NCBI GenBank assembly: GCA_947259985.1
Contig: CAMYOJ010000011.1
Span: 20,259-84,258, forward strand
Reading direction: 5' to 3'
Length of the DNA stretch: 64,000 bases
Origin: an uncultured Woeseiaceae bacterium
GTDB lineage: Bacteria > Pseudomonadota > Gammaproteobacteria > Steroidobacterales > Woeseiaceae
This document shows positions 34,653 through 43,881 of the stretch, piece after piece. The notes below the pieces were generated by a model. That model was not told where the DNA came from. It ran no database searches and saw only the letters and a program-made list of their open reading frames with translations. The position numbers and the translations under genes were made by a program. The stretch's first letter is position 1. Each line of letters begins with the position of its first letter.

Positions 34653-36170
34653 CTAGTCGTTTGCCCTGAACAGGTTCTCGTCGAGTACAACACCAAGCGT
34701 ATAGCGTACGCCGAATCCCGTGAATTTCGAGCCGATGTGGCCCAGGCCGCCTTCCCTGTCGCCGGCGCTGAGGTCCATATGCACCCAGGGCGTATCGTTC
34801 TCGATGAATTCGGCAAGGAAACTGGCCGCGAGGATATGATCGCCTTCGCCCTTGGGAGAGCATTGCATGAAATCGGCCGTGTCACTTTTGAGGCTCTCCA
34901 TGAATTCCTTGCCGATCGGGAATGGCCAGACGCGCTCGCCCGAGCATCGGCCGACCCGCTTGAGACGCGGGTGCAGGTCGGAGCGGTTCGTAAATACGCC
35001 TGAGTAGCGGTTCGTCAACGCGCGAATGCACGCGCCTGTCAACGTCGCATAGTCGAGGATCAGCCCAGGCTGTTCGCGGCTCGCAAACACGAGCGCATCA
35101 GCCAGCGCCATGCGACCCTCCGCATCGGTATGGACTGTCTGAATCGTCTTGCCGTTGGCGGCCGTGACGACATCCTGGCTCTTGTAGGCACGCGGGCCCG
35201 TCCGGTTCTCGGTGATCGCGAGCCAGCAATCCACCGCGATGGGAAGCCTGAGTTCCGAGATGGCTAGAAAGGCCCCCAGCGCGACGGCACTGCCCTGCAT
35301 GTCGCCATGCATGTCGAGCATGGATTCGAACGGCTTCAGGTTGGTGCCGCCCGTGTCGAAAATAATGCCTTTGCCGACGAGGCTGAGCGCCGGGCGGTCG
35401 TTCTTTGCCGCGGGCCGGTAGCGCAGCCGAAGCATGCAGGCGCTATCGTCCTCGTTCCCCTGCGCAACAGCGAGGAAAGCGCCGGCGCCGAGCTTCTCGA
35501 GTTCCTTTGTACCAAAACGCTTGAATTCCCAGCCATTGGCCTTCGCCAGGTCATGGGCGAGGCCGGCATAATTGTTGGCGTCGAGCATGTTCGGCGGTTG
35601 CACGGTCAGCCAGCGTGCGAGGTTGTTGCCCTTGGCTTCGGCCTCCGTACGACTTGTGTCGAGTTTGCCGGCGAGTCCGAGCAAGCGGATGCTCGTGAAT
35701 GGAGGCTTCGCCGCAGCGCTCTTGTAAGACGGCAAAGGGAAACCGGCCGCCAGTGCCGCTGCGAGCATGTTGTTGACGATTACTGATTCGTCCGCAGCGT
35801 CGAAGCCGATCACGCAAACGCCAAGGCTGCCGGGTTTCTGTTCAGCCAGACCCTTAACGAGGGTGCGGCCCAGGGTCAGCTGCTCGAAGGCATCGGCATC
35901 GGCTGCCAGCCGGCCGGCAACGACGAGTGTCTGCTTCTTGTTGTTGAGCCTGGACGTCAGCGCGGGGGTCGCGTCGGCTGCGTGTTTCCGCAACAGCGCC
36001 TGCAGTTTCCCGCCTTGAGGTATCTTTCGAAAGTCAGCTGCGGTCGGCCGGGCAGGTAGTATCAGTAGTAACTGATCGACCGATTCGAGCGTCTTCGCGT
36101 CAACGCGGCCGGGCTTCTGAAAAATACGGATGTCGTGAAGGTCGAGAGCAATACCAGTCATTCGATTCAA
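34653..36170 (-). CDS. M17 leucyl aminopeptidase family protein
   Basis: This 505-residue cytosolic aminopeptidase has the M17 metal and catalytic motifs: VGKGIIFDTGG (Lys and Asp ligands), DMHGDMQGSA (Asp ligand) and HTDAEGRMALADAL (Asp, Glu and catalytic Arg). The N-terminal domain is less conserved, as usual. The motif spelling (HTDAEGR, GDMQG) is closer to the PepB/YpdF-like branch than to E. coli PepA, so I give no symbol. The start is ATG 36170 or ATG 36161. The stop abuts the GTG of rnt, suggesting one transcript. It is divergent from the pyruvate dehydrogenase operon. Confidence 0.88.
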   Translation of the reverse strand: MNRMTGIALDLHDIRIFQKPGRVDAKTLESVDQLLLILPARPTAADFRKIPQGGKLQALLRKHAADATPALTSRLNNKKQTLVVAGRLAADADAFEQLTLGRTLVKGLAEQKPGSLGVCVIGFDAADESVIVNNMLAAALAAGFPLPSYKSAAAKPPFTSIRLLGLAGKLDTSRTEAEAKGNNLARWLTVQPPNMLDANNYAGLAHDLAKANGWEFKRFGTKELEKLGAGAFLAVAQGNEDDSACMLRLRYRPAAKNDRPALSLVGKGIIFDTGGTNLKPFESMLDMHGDMQGSAVALGAFLAISELRLPIAVDCWLAITENRTGPRAYKSQDVVTAANGKTIQTVHTDAEGRMALADALVFASREQPGLILDYATLTGACIRALTNRYSGVFTNRSDLHPRLKRVGRCSGERVWPFPIGKEFMESLKSDTADFMQCSPKGEGDHILAASFLAEFIENDTPWVHMDLSAGDREGGLGHIGSKFTGFGVRYTLGVVLDENLFRAND

Positions 36171-36332
36171 TTCTCCGCCGCAAGCTTGACGCTAAAGGCA
36201 CAAACCCCGAAGATGTCGGCCGCAGCATAAATTCGCACGGTCCGGTGCAATGAAGCGGTGATCCTAGCAGGACGCTTCACGTAATTCACGCGACAGGCCG
36301 GAAGATGTCCTGACGCGCCCAGTGGATAAAAT

Positions 36333-38996
36333 ATGAGTAGTTTCAACCCTTTCGACGATATTGATCCGATCGAGACGCGGGAATGGCTGGAGTCGATCGA
36401 CTCCGTGCTGGGCGCACAAGGTCCCGAGCGCGCGCATTTCCTGTTGAACCGGATGATCGACTTTGCACGACGCTCCGGCGCGTATTTGCCGTACAGTCCC
36501 AATACGGCCTATCTCAACACCATCTCGAAGGCTCGCCAGCCCGAATACCCGGGCGATCGCTCGCTCGAACGCCGTATCGAGGCTTATATCCGCTGGAATG
36601 CCATGGCCATGGTTGTCCAGGCCAATCGCAAGAGCACCGAGTACGGTGGTCATATTTCGAGCTATGCGTCCTGCGCGACGCTCTACGAGGTCGGGTTCAA
36701 CCACTTCTGGCGTGCGGCCAGCGACAAGCACGCCGGCGACCTGGTGTTCATGCAGGGACACTCTGCGCCCGGCATGTATGGACGGGCCTACCTGGAAGGC
36801 AGGCTCACCGAAGTGCAGTTGAATCGTTTTCGCCAGGAGGTCGGTGGCGGCGGCCTGTCTTCTTACCCGCATCCCTGGCTGATGCCGGATTTCTGGCAAT
36901 TCCCGACGGTTTCGATGGGCCTGGGACCCATGATGGCGATCTACCAGGCGCGTTTCATGCGCTATATGGAGCATCGCGGCCTGATGCCGGCGAGCGATCG
37001 CAAGGTTTGGTGCTTTCTCGGGGACGGTGAGATGGACGAACCGGAGTCCATGGGCGCCATCACGATGCCGGTCCGTGAACGTCTCGATAACCTGGTGTTC
37101 GTCGTCAACTGCAACCTGCAGCGTCTCGACGGGCCCGTTCGCGGCAACGGCAAGATCATCCAGGAACTCGAAGCCGCGTTCGGTGGTGCTGGATGGAACG
37201 TCGTCAAGGTCGTGTGGGGCTCGCGCTGGGATCCGCTGCTGGCCAAGGACCAGTCGGGCAAGTTGCGCCAGATCATGGAAGAAACCGTGGATGGCGAATA
37301 CCAGAAGATCAAGTCGATGGACGGCAAGTACGTGCGCGATACATTTTTTGCCAAGTATCCGGAAACAGCGGAAATGGTCGCCAACATGTCCGACGACGAA
37401 ATCTGGCGGCTGAACCGCGGCGGGCACGATCCGCTCAAAGTCTACGCAGCGTATGACGCGGCGATGAAGCACGAAGGCGGTCCGACGATCATCCTCGCCA
37501 AGACGGTCAAGGGCTTCGGCATGGGCTCTGCAGGCGAGGGTCAGAATATTGCCCATCAGCAGAAGAAGCTCGATATCGAGGAACTCAAGCAATACCGCGA
37601 TCGTTTCAATATCCCGGTGTCGGACAAGGACATCGACGACGTGCCTTACTGCAAGCCGGCCGCCGACAGCGCCGAGCTCGAATACATGCTCGAGCGGCGC
37701 GAGTCATTGGGCGGATTCCTGCCGAAGCGCCGTCCGCGGTCGAAGTCGCTGCCCGTGCCGCCGCTCGAGACCTTCCGCACGCAGATAGAGGGAACTGGCG
37801 AACGCGCGGCCTCTACGACGATGGCGTTCGTGCGCATGCTGACAGCGCTCATGCGCGACAAGCAGATCGGCAAGCACATCGTGCCGATCGTGCCCGACGA
37901 GGCACGTACGTTCGGCATGGAAGGCCTGTTTCGCCAGGTTGGAATCTACGCTTCACAGGGACAGCTGTACGAGCCGCAGGACTCCGGCGAGCTCATGTAC
38001 TACCGCGAAGACAAAGAGGGGCAGATCCTCGAAGAGGGCATCAACGAGGGTGGCGCATTCTGTTCCTGGCTGTCGGCGGGCACGTCGTATTCCAATCATG
38101 ACGTACCGATGGTGCCGTTCTACATTTATTACTCGATGTTCGGATTCCAGCGTATCGGGGACTTCATCTGGGCGGGCGGCGACCTGCAGTCGCGCGGCTT
38201 CCTCATCGGCGGCACGGCCGGTCGTACGACGCTTGCGGGCGAAGGCCTGCAGCACCAGGACGGTCACAGCCTCGTTAACGCGTCGACGGTGCCGAATTGC
38301 ATTTCCTACGACCCCACCTATGCGTATGAACTGGCCGTAATCATCCAGGACGGCCTGCGGCGCATGATCGGCGAGCAGGAAAACATCTTCTATTACATCA
38401 CCTGCATGAACGAGAATTACGTGCATCCGCCGATGCCGCCGGGCGTCGAAGACGGCATCCTGCGCGGCATGTACCTGCTGGATGTGGCCGAGCAGGGCAA
38501 GATTCGCGTGCAGTTGATGGGATCGGGCACGATTCTTCGCGAGGTGATCGGCGCGAAGGAACTGCTGATGAAGGACTTCGGCATTCCGGCCGACGTCTGG
38601 TCCGTCACGAGTTTCAACGAGCTGCGCCGCGACGCCCTCGAGGTCGAGCGCTGGAATCACCTGCACCCCGCGGAAACTCCGAAGAAGGGCTATGTCGAAC
38701 AGTGTTTCGGTGACCGGCCGGGGCCGTATATCGCTGCGACCGATTACATGAAGATCGTGCCGGACCAGATCCAGCGCTGGGTGCCGGGCACCTTCCTGTC
38801 TCTGGGTACCGACGGCTATGGCCGCAGTGATGCGCGCAAGGAGTTGCGCGAACATTTCGAAGTTGATCGACGTTTCATCGCTATCACCGCGCTGACGGCG
38901 CTTGTCGCCGACGGCGCGCTCGATCGCAAGACCGTTGCAGAAGCGATAGAGAAGTACGGCGTCGACCCGGATCGTCCTGATCCGGTGACGCTGTAA
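36333..38996 (+). CDS. aceE: Pyruvate dehydrogenase E1 component, homodimeric type
   Basis: This 887-residue protein matches AceE over its full length (E. coli 887). It decarboxylates pyruvate with thiamine diphosphate and acetylates the E2 lipoyl arm. Seen are the TPP-binding segment GDGEMDEPES with NCNLQRLDGPVRGNG, the HQQKKLD region and the C-terminal TDGYGRSDAR. The ATG at 36333 follows a weak GATAAAAT context with no clear Shine-Dalgarno; the length match supports it. aceF follows after 12 nt. The 162-nt gap upstream is the divergent promoter region with the M17 gene; I see no distinct PdhR-type box. Confidence 0.96.
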   Translation: MSSFNPFDDIDPIETREWLESIDSVLGAQGPERAHFLLNRMIDFARRSGAYLPYSPNTAYLNTISKARQPEYPGDRSLERRIEAYIRWNAMAMVVQANRKSTEYGGHISSYASCATLYEVGFNHFWRAASDKHAGDLVFMQGHSAPGMYGRAYLEGRLTEVQLNRFRQEVGGGGLSSYPHPWLMPDFWQFPTVSMGLGPMMAIYQARFMRYMEHRGLMPASDRKVWCFLGDGEMDEPESMGAITMPVRERLDNLVFVVNCNLQRLDGPVRGNGKIIQELEAAFGGAGWNVVKVVWGSRWDPLLAKDQSGKLRQIMEETVDGEYQKIKSMDGKYVRDTFFAKYPETAEMVANMSDDEIWRLNRGGHDPLKVYAAYDAAMKHEGGPTIILAKTVKGFGMGSAGEGQNIAHQQKKLDIEELKQYRDRFNIPVSDKDIDDVPYCKPAADSAELEYMLERRESLGGFLPKRRPRSKSLPVPPLETFRTQIEGTGERAASTTMAFVRMLTALMRDKQIGKHIVPIVPDEARTFGMEGLFRQVGIYASQGQLYEPQDSGELMYYREDKEGQILEEGINEGGAFCSWLSAGTSYSNHDVPMVPFYIYYSMFGFQRIGDFIWAGGDLQSRGFLIGGTAGRTTLAGEGLQHQDGHSLVNASTVPNCISYDPTYAYELAVIIQDGLRRMIGEQENIFYYITCMNENYVHPPMPPGVEDGILRGMYLLDVAEQGKIRVQLMGSGTILREVIGAKELLMKDFGIPADVWSVTSFNELRRDALEVERWNHLHPAETPKKGYVEQCFGDRPGPYIAATDYMKIVPDQIQRWVPGTFLSLGTDGYGRSDARKELREHFEVDRRFIAITALTALVADGALDRKTVAEAIEKYGVDPDRPDPVTL

Positions 38997-39008
38997 GGGT
39001 CTTGGGTC

Positions 39009-40655
39009 ATGGCGCAAACCATCGACATAGTGGTACCCGATCTCGGCGACTTCGAGAATGTCGAGATTATCGAGGTTCTCGTCGGGTCCGGTGACAAGGT
39101 TGCTCGTGAAGACGGGCTCATTACGCTCGAGACGGACAAGGCATCGTTCGACGTGCCCGCGCCCGAGAGCGGCGTGGTCGAAAGCCTGTCGGTCGGAGTC
39201 GGTGACTCGGTATCGACGGGCGACGTGATTGGCCGCATGAGTGTCGAAATCAGCGACACGGTGGTCATTACGCCGGCGATGGCCGCGAAGTCGACAGGCG
39301 ATACCACAATCATCGTGGCCAGTGACGGCGAGGAACGTCCGCGGCCGGTCGGCAAGCAGACCCTCGTGGTTCCGGACATTGGGGACTTTTCGGATGTCGA
39401 TGTCATCGAGGTGCATATCTCGGCCGGGGACACCGTGGCTGTGGAGGATCCGCTGGTCACACTCGAGACCGACAAGGCCGCGATGGATGTCCCGGCGGTC
39501 GTGGCCGGTACGATCGACTCGGTCCTCGTCAAAGTTGGTGACCAGGTCTCGGAAGGGGCTTCGCTCGCGATCATCGACGCCGTCGCTGCTCCCGCGAAGG
39601 AAGCGGCGGCGGAATCGCCGCAGGCGGACGCGACGCAGACCATCCAGCGGCCGGCGGAGCCGCAATCGCCGCCTCCGCAACCGGAGCCCAGGCAGCTGTC
39701 GCCCGCCGAAGTGCGCAAGACGCTGCCTGTGATCGACGAGTCCGGATTCTCGAAAGCACACGCCAGCCCATCGGTCCGCAAGCTGGCGCGCGAACTCGGG
39801 GTAAGTTTGCCGCAGGTGAAGGGGACAGGCACCAAGGGGCGCATTATCCACGAAGACGTCAAGGCATTCGTCAAGGCGATACTGACGGGGCAGAGCGCCG
39901 CGCCGGGCGGAGGCTTGCCAAGGACGCCGAGCGTGGATTTTGCGAAGTTCGGCGAAATCGATGTCCAGCCCCTTACACGTATTCAGAAGATCTCCGGCCC
40001 GCGGCTACAGGCCAGCTGGATCAACCTGCCGCACGTCACGCAGCACGATCTTGCAGACATAACGGACCTGGAGGCCAGGAGGCAGGAACTCAAAGGCCCC
40101 GCCAAAGAGCGCGGTATCGGGCTGACGCCGCTGGCTTTCATCATGAAAGCCTGTGTTGTGGCCCTGCAGGAGTTCCCGAAGGTCAACGCATCGCTGTCCG
40201 AAGAGGCTGACAGCCTGGTATTCAAGAAATACTGCCATCTCGGCTTCGCGGCCGATACTGATCAAGGGCTCATGGTTCCCGTCATTCGCGACGCGGACAA
40301 GAAGGACGTATACGAGATTGCCGCGGAACTCGGTGAGCTTTCTGCCCTGGCGCGCGAGGGCAAGCTCAAGGCCGACCAGTTGCAGGGCGCAACGTTTACG
40401 ATATCCAGTCTTGGCGGCATCGGAGGGACCGCGTTCACACCGATCGTGAATGCTCCCGAGGTCGCCATTCTCGGCGTTTCGCGTTCGACCGTGCAGCCCG
40501 TCTGGAATGGCTCGGAGTTCGAGCCCAGGCTCATGTTGCCGCTGTCGTTCTCCTACGATCATCGCGTGATCGACGGCGCGCAGGCCGTCAGGTTCACGAC
40601 CTTCCTCGGTCAGAAGCTGGCCGACGTCGACGCATTGCTGCAGGCGATACCGTAG
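39009..40655 (+). CDS. aceF: Dihydrolipoyllysine acetyltransferase, pyruvate dehydrogenase E2
   Basis: This 548-residue E2 has two lipoyl domains (LETDKASFD near 45 and LETDKAAMD near 160), each followed by an Ala/Pro-rich linker, a peripheral-subunit-binding domain (ASPSVRKLARELGV, near 253-287) and a catalytic domain ending in SYDHRVIDGAQAV with the active-site His and Asp. It transfers acetyl groups to CoA and forms the core of the complex. The E. coli enzyme has three lipoyl domains; here the third is on the E3 subunit. It shares one base with the GTG start of the next gene. Confidence 0.95.
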   Translation: MAQTIDIVVPDLGDFENVEIIEVLVGSGDKVAREDGLITLETDKASFDVPAPESGVVESLSVGVGDSVSTGDVIGRMSVEISDTVVITPAMAAKSTGDTTIIVASDGEERPRPVGKQTLVVPDIGDFSDVDVIEVHISAGDTVAVEDPLVTLETDKAAMDVPAVVAGTIDSVLVKVGDQVSEGASLAIIDAVAAPAKEAAAESPQADATQTIQRPAEPQSPPPQPEPRQLSPAEVRKTLPVIDESGFSKAHASPSVRKLARELGVSLPQVKGTGTKGRIIHEDVKAFVKAILTGQSAAPGGGLPRTPSVDFAKFGEIDVQPLTRIQKISGPRLQASWINLPHVTQHDLADITDLEARRQELKGPAKERGIGLTPLAFIMKACVVALQEFPKVNASLSEEADSLVFKKYCHLGFAADTDQGLMVPVIRDADKKDVYEIAAELGELSALAREGKLKADQLQGATFTISSLGGIGGTAFTPIVNAPEVAILGVSRSTVQPVWNGSEFEPRLMLPLSFSYDHRVIDGAQAVRFTTFLGQKLADVDALLQAIP

Positions 40656-42394
40656 TGACGCTCAAGCTGACGATCCCCGACCTGGGCGATTTCGACGAGG
40701 TCGAGGTCATCGAGGTTCTCGTTGCGCCCGGTGACAATGTGGCGGTAGAAGACCCGCTCGTTACGCTCGAAACCGACAAGGCCTCGATGGACATCCCGGC
40801 CGAGCAGGCGGGCTGCATCGTCTCGGTAGAACTCGAGGTCGGTGACAAGGTCTCGACGGGTGACACGGTCGCCGTCATCGAGGCCGACGAAGCCGGCGAG
40901 GATGAGTTTGTACAAACGCAGGTGATGAGCCCGACGGAGATCGCAGCCGCAACGACGACGGAGCCCGTCGCACCCAGCGCGCCCGTCGGCGAGGCGACGC
41001 ACAACGCCCAGCTGGTCGTCATCGGTGCCGGACCGGGCGGTTATACCGCGGCGTTCCGGGCCGCCGATCTCGGGCTTGACGTGATTCTCATCGAGCGCTC
41101 ACCGGTTCTTGGCGGAGTGTGCCTGAATGTCGGCTGCATTCCGTCCAAAGCGCTGCTGCATGCGGCCAAGGTCATCGATGACGCCGAAGCCATGGCTGAG
41201 CACGGCGTGAGCTTTGGCAAACCCGTGATCGACGCCGAAAGGCTGCGTGACTGGAAGAACGAAGTCATCGGCAAACTCACGGGCGGCCTTGCGACGATGG
41301 CGAAGCAACGCAAGGTGCGCGTACTGCAGGCAACGGCGAAATTCGAGTCCGCCAACCGACTGCGTCTCGACAACGACGAAACCGTCAATTTCGAGAAATG
41401 CATAATCGCGGCCGGCTCCGAGCCGATGATGCTGCCCGGACTCCCCGACGATCCGCGCATCATCGATTCGACGGGAGCGCTCGAGCTCGCGCCATTGCCC
41501 AAGCGTATGCTTGTTGTAGGCGGCGGCATCATCGGACTCGAAATGGCCTGCGTGTACAGTGCGCTTGGCACCGATGTCAGCGTCGTGGAACTGACCGACT
41601 CGTTGATGCCCGGTACAGACCCCGATTTGCTGCGGCCGTTTACCAAGGTTATTCGCAAGCGCTACGAGTCGATCATGGTTTCGACGAAAGTGACGGGGAT
41701 GCGGGCCACGGTGCCGGGCATCGAAGTCAGCTTCGAGGGCGGCAAGGCGCCGTCGATTGGCGTTTACGACCGCGTGCTGGTTGCCATTGGCCGGAAAGCG
41801 AATGGCAATACGCTCGACGCCGAAAAGGCCGGTGTCATGGTCGACAAGCAGGGCCTCATCGAGGTCGACAAGCAGATGCGCAGCAACGTGCCGCACATAT
41901 TCGCAATCGGCGACCTGGCCGGCGGTCCCATGCTCGCGCATAAAGCCACGCACGAAGCAAAAGTTGCCGCCGAGGTCGCGGCAGGTGAAAAGAGCTATTT
42001 CGATGCGCGCACGATACCGTCGGTTGCCTACACGGATCCCGAAGTCGCCTGGGTCGGTCTCACCGAACTCGAGGCCAAGGCAGAGGGCATCGACTACGAG
42101 AAGGCCCAGTTTCCGTGGGCGGCCAGCGGTCGCGCTCTTGCACTGGGTCGCGGCGAGGGTTTCACAAAATTGCTGTTCGACAAGAAGACCCAGCGCGTGC
42201 TTGGCGGCGCGATTGTCGGGCCCGGCGCGGGTGACCTGATCGCCGAGATCGGCCTGGCTGTGGAGATGGGTGCCGATGCTGCGGACATCAGCCTGACAAT
42301 TCATCCGCACCCGACGCTGTCGGAAACGGTTGCGTTTGCCGCCGAAGCCTTTGAAGGCACACTGACCGATCTTTACATGCCAAAAAAGCGCTAG
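40655..42394 (+). CDS. lpdA: Dihydrolipoamide dehydrogenase with N-terminal lipoyl domain, E3
   Basis: This 579-residue protein has an N-terminal lipoyl domain (LETDKASMD near 43), a linker rich in Thr, Ala and Pro, and then a full E3 flavoenzyme: FAD site GAGPGGYTAAFRAAD, redox disulfide CLNVGCIPSK, NAD site VVGGGIIGLEMA, and C-terminal HPHPTLSE with the catalytic His. It reoxidises dihydrolipoamide with NAD. Lipoyl-E3 fusions are known in several proteobacterial complexes. The GTG start shares a base with the aceF stop, so expression is coupled. The stop overlaps the convergent HExxH-TPR gene by 4 nt. Confidence 0.95.
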   Translation: MTLKLTIPDLGDFDEVEVIEVLVAPGDNVAVEDPLVTLETDKASMDIPAEQAGCIVSVELEVGDKVSTGDTVAVIEADEAGEDEFVQTQVMSPTEIAAATTTEPVAPSAPVGEATHNAQLVVIGAGPGGYTAAFRAADLGLDVILIERSPVLGGVCLNVGCIPSKALLHAAKVIDDAEAMAEHGVSFGKPVIDAERLRDWKNEVIGKLTGGLATMAKQRKVRVLQATAKFESANRLRLDNDETVNFEKCIIAAGSEPMMLPGLPDDPRIIDSTGALELAPLPKRMLVVGGGIIGLEMACVYSALGTDVSVVELTDSLMPGTDPDLLRPFTKVIRKRYESIMVSTKVTGMRATVPGIEVSFEGGKAPSIGVYDRVLVAIGRKANGNTLDAEKAGVMVDKQGLIEVDKQMRSNVPHIFAIGDLAGGPMLAHKATHEAKVAAEVAAGEKSYFDARTIPSVAYTDPEVAWVGLTELEAKAEGIDYEKAQFPWAASGRALALGRGEGFTKLLFDKKTQRVLGGAIVGPGAGDLIAEIGLAVEMGADAADISLTIHPHPTLSETVAFAAEAFEGTLTDLYMPKKR

Positions 42395-43881
42395 TCCGCC
42401 TGCCGGGCTTTCGTGATCAACCCCTGCGCCGCGACCGTAACATTGCTGGGCCCGTGCTCGAGGCTCAGCACTGACTCCGCCATATCGATTGCGCGGCTGT
42501 TGTCACCGACGAGCAGGTAGGCGTTGGCGAGTAGCAAGCGGCTCGCCTGATCGAAGGGTGCTTCGTCAGCAGCGGCTTCGAGGTAATCAATCGCCTCGTA
42601 GATGTCCTTGTCCATCGCGAGATAGGCGAAGCCCATCAGGGAATTCAGTTCAGGTGTGGCTTCCTTGATCGTCAGCGCGTTCTCGAGCGCGTCAACCAGT
42701 CGCAGTGCGTACCGCTCGCGCGTCTTGAAGTCGGCGGTGACCGATACGCGCTGGGCCCAGAACTGTGCATAGTCCATCCAGATGTCGAAGTCCCAGGCCA
42801 TCAGGTGGATCGCCTTGTCGAATCGCGCCCTGGCGCCTTCAATGTCGCCACGAATGCCGAGAATTCGGCCGAGCCCGGCTTCGCCCTGAGCCCTCGATTC
42901 CGGGTCCGACAATACCGCGGTAAACCAGGTTTCGGCACCATCGAAGTTTTTGAAACGCAGCGCCATCCGGGCAAGCGCCAGGCGAACTTCAGCCACCGGC
43001 AATTCGCGGACCTGGGGTGCGAAACCGGGCAGCGCCGTGTCTGCGGGAATTTTCTTGCTATTGAACGAACCGTCGAGGAAGTACTTGAGCAACATCGCTT
43101 CGAGTTCGGCAATATCCTGGTCGAACGCCTGTTCGAATGCGTCACTGCGGTTCATGCCGCGCCCGACCAGCACGCTGTACTGTTTGGTGCCAGCGGGCAG
43201 ACTGATTTCGGCGTCGGGCTGGCTCGAGAGATAGTGCACCAGCAGCCATGACTGTCCGTAGAAGAGGTCGATCTGTTCTTCATCGAGCGTCGACGGGTCG
43301 GTCAGCTCCAGGACAGTTTCGAGCGGCAGCCACGATCCGAACCTGAGGCTCACCAGGCGCCGCTCGACGGGCAGGCCGTATTCGAGAACGTTTTGCCTGA
43401 GACGTGAAGCCGAGAGGTATTCGGCACGACCCTCCTCATACCATCGTGGGTAACGGATTCTGCCCGATTGCAACGAAAGGAAGTGAACGTACTCGTGCAA
43501 CATCACCTCCACTCCCCGTGCGTCATTACTGTCTTCCACGAGGATCGCATTCTCACGCAGGTCGGAAATGAAGAAACCCATCGAGTTGTCGGGAGCGCCG
43601 ATGGCGGTGTAGTCATCGTGCTTGTCGACGATCAGGATTATGGTCGGAACGTTCGAATCATAGGTGGACGTGCCATCGGTAACGGCAAACGTCGAATGCA
43701 TCACTTCCAGGTGACGCAGCAATTCCGTGGTGCGTTGTTCGCCGAGCACGCTATGCACGCGAAAATTGTCGGACGTCATGAGGATCCAGTCGCGCTCGTC
43801 CAGCGGTGCGCCAAGCGCGACGTTGCCTGCAATCAAGCAAACGCACACGGCGATCGCGAAGTGCCTGGTCGCGGCGCTCAT
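42391..43881 (-). CDS. Secreted HExxH metallopeptidase-like protein with TPR tail
   Basis: This 496-residue protein has a signal peptide (about 1-24, ending ALGA), then a domain with HEYVH (129-133) and a following WYEEGRAEY segment whose Glu (about 149/150) could be the third zinc ligand, as in minigluzincin/DUF1570-type proteins. The C-terminal 220 or so residues look like TPR-type helical repeats (for example LARMALRFKNFDGAETW and LMGFAYLAMDKDIYEAIDYLE). It is probably periplasmic. The start overlaps the stop of the amino-acid permease gene (ATGA), so the two are co-expressed. The substrate is unknown. Confidence 0.78.
   Translation of the reverse strand: MSAATRHFAIAVCVCLIAGNVALGAPLDERDWILMTSDNFRVHSVLGEQRTTELLRHLEVMHSTFAVTDGTSTYDSNVPTIILIVDKHDDYTAIGAPDNSMGFFISDLRENAILVEDSNDARGVEVMLHEYVHFLSLQSGRIRYPRWYEEGRAEYLSASRLRQNVLEYGLPVERRLVSLRFGSWLPLETVLELTDPSTLDEEQIDLFYGQSWLLVHYLSSQPDAEISLPAGTKQYSVLVGRGMNRSDAFEQAFDQDIAELEAMLLKYFLDGSFNSKKIPADTALPGFAPQVRELPVAEVRLALARMALRFKNFDGAETWFTAVLSDPESRAQGEAGLGRILGIRGDIEGARARFDKAIHLMAWDFDIWMDYAQFWAQRVSVTADFKTRERYALRLVDALENALTIKEATPELNSLMGFAYLAMDKDIYEAIDYLEAAADEAPFDQASRLLLANAYLLVGDNSRAIDMAESVLSLEHGPSNVTVAAQGLITKARQAD

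Noticed and set aside
36264..39851. Long open frames on the minus strand opposite aceE and aceF (over 400 and 600 codons)
   Set aside because: They are antisense to clearly real, conserved genes in GC-rich DNA, where such open frames are common, and their translations are His/Arg-rich and unlike any family.
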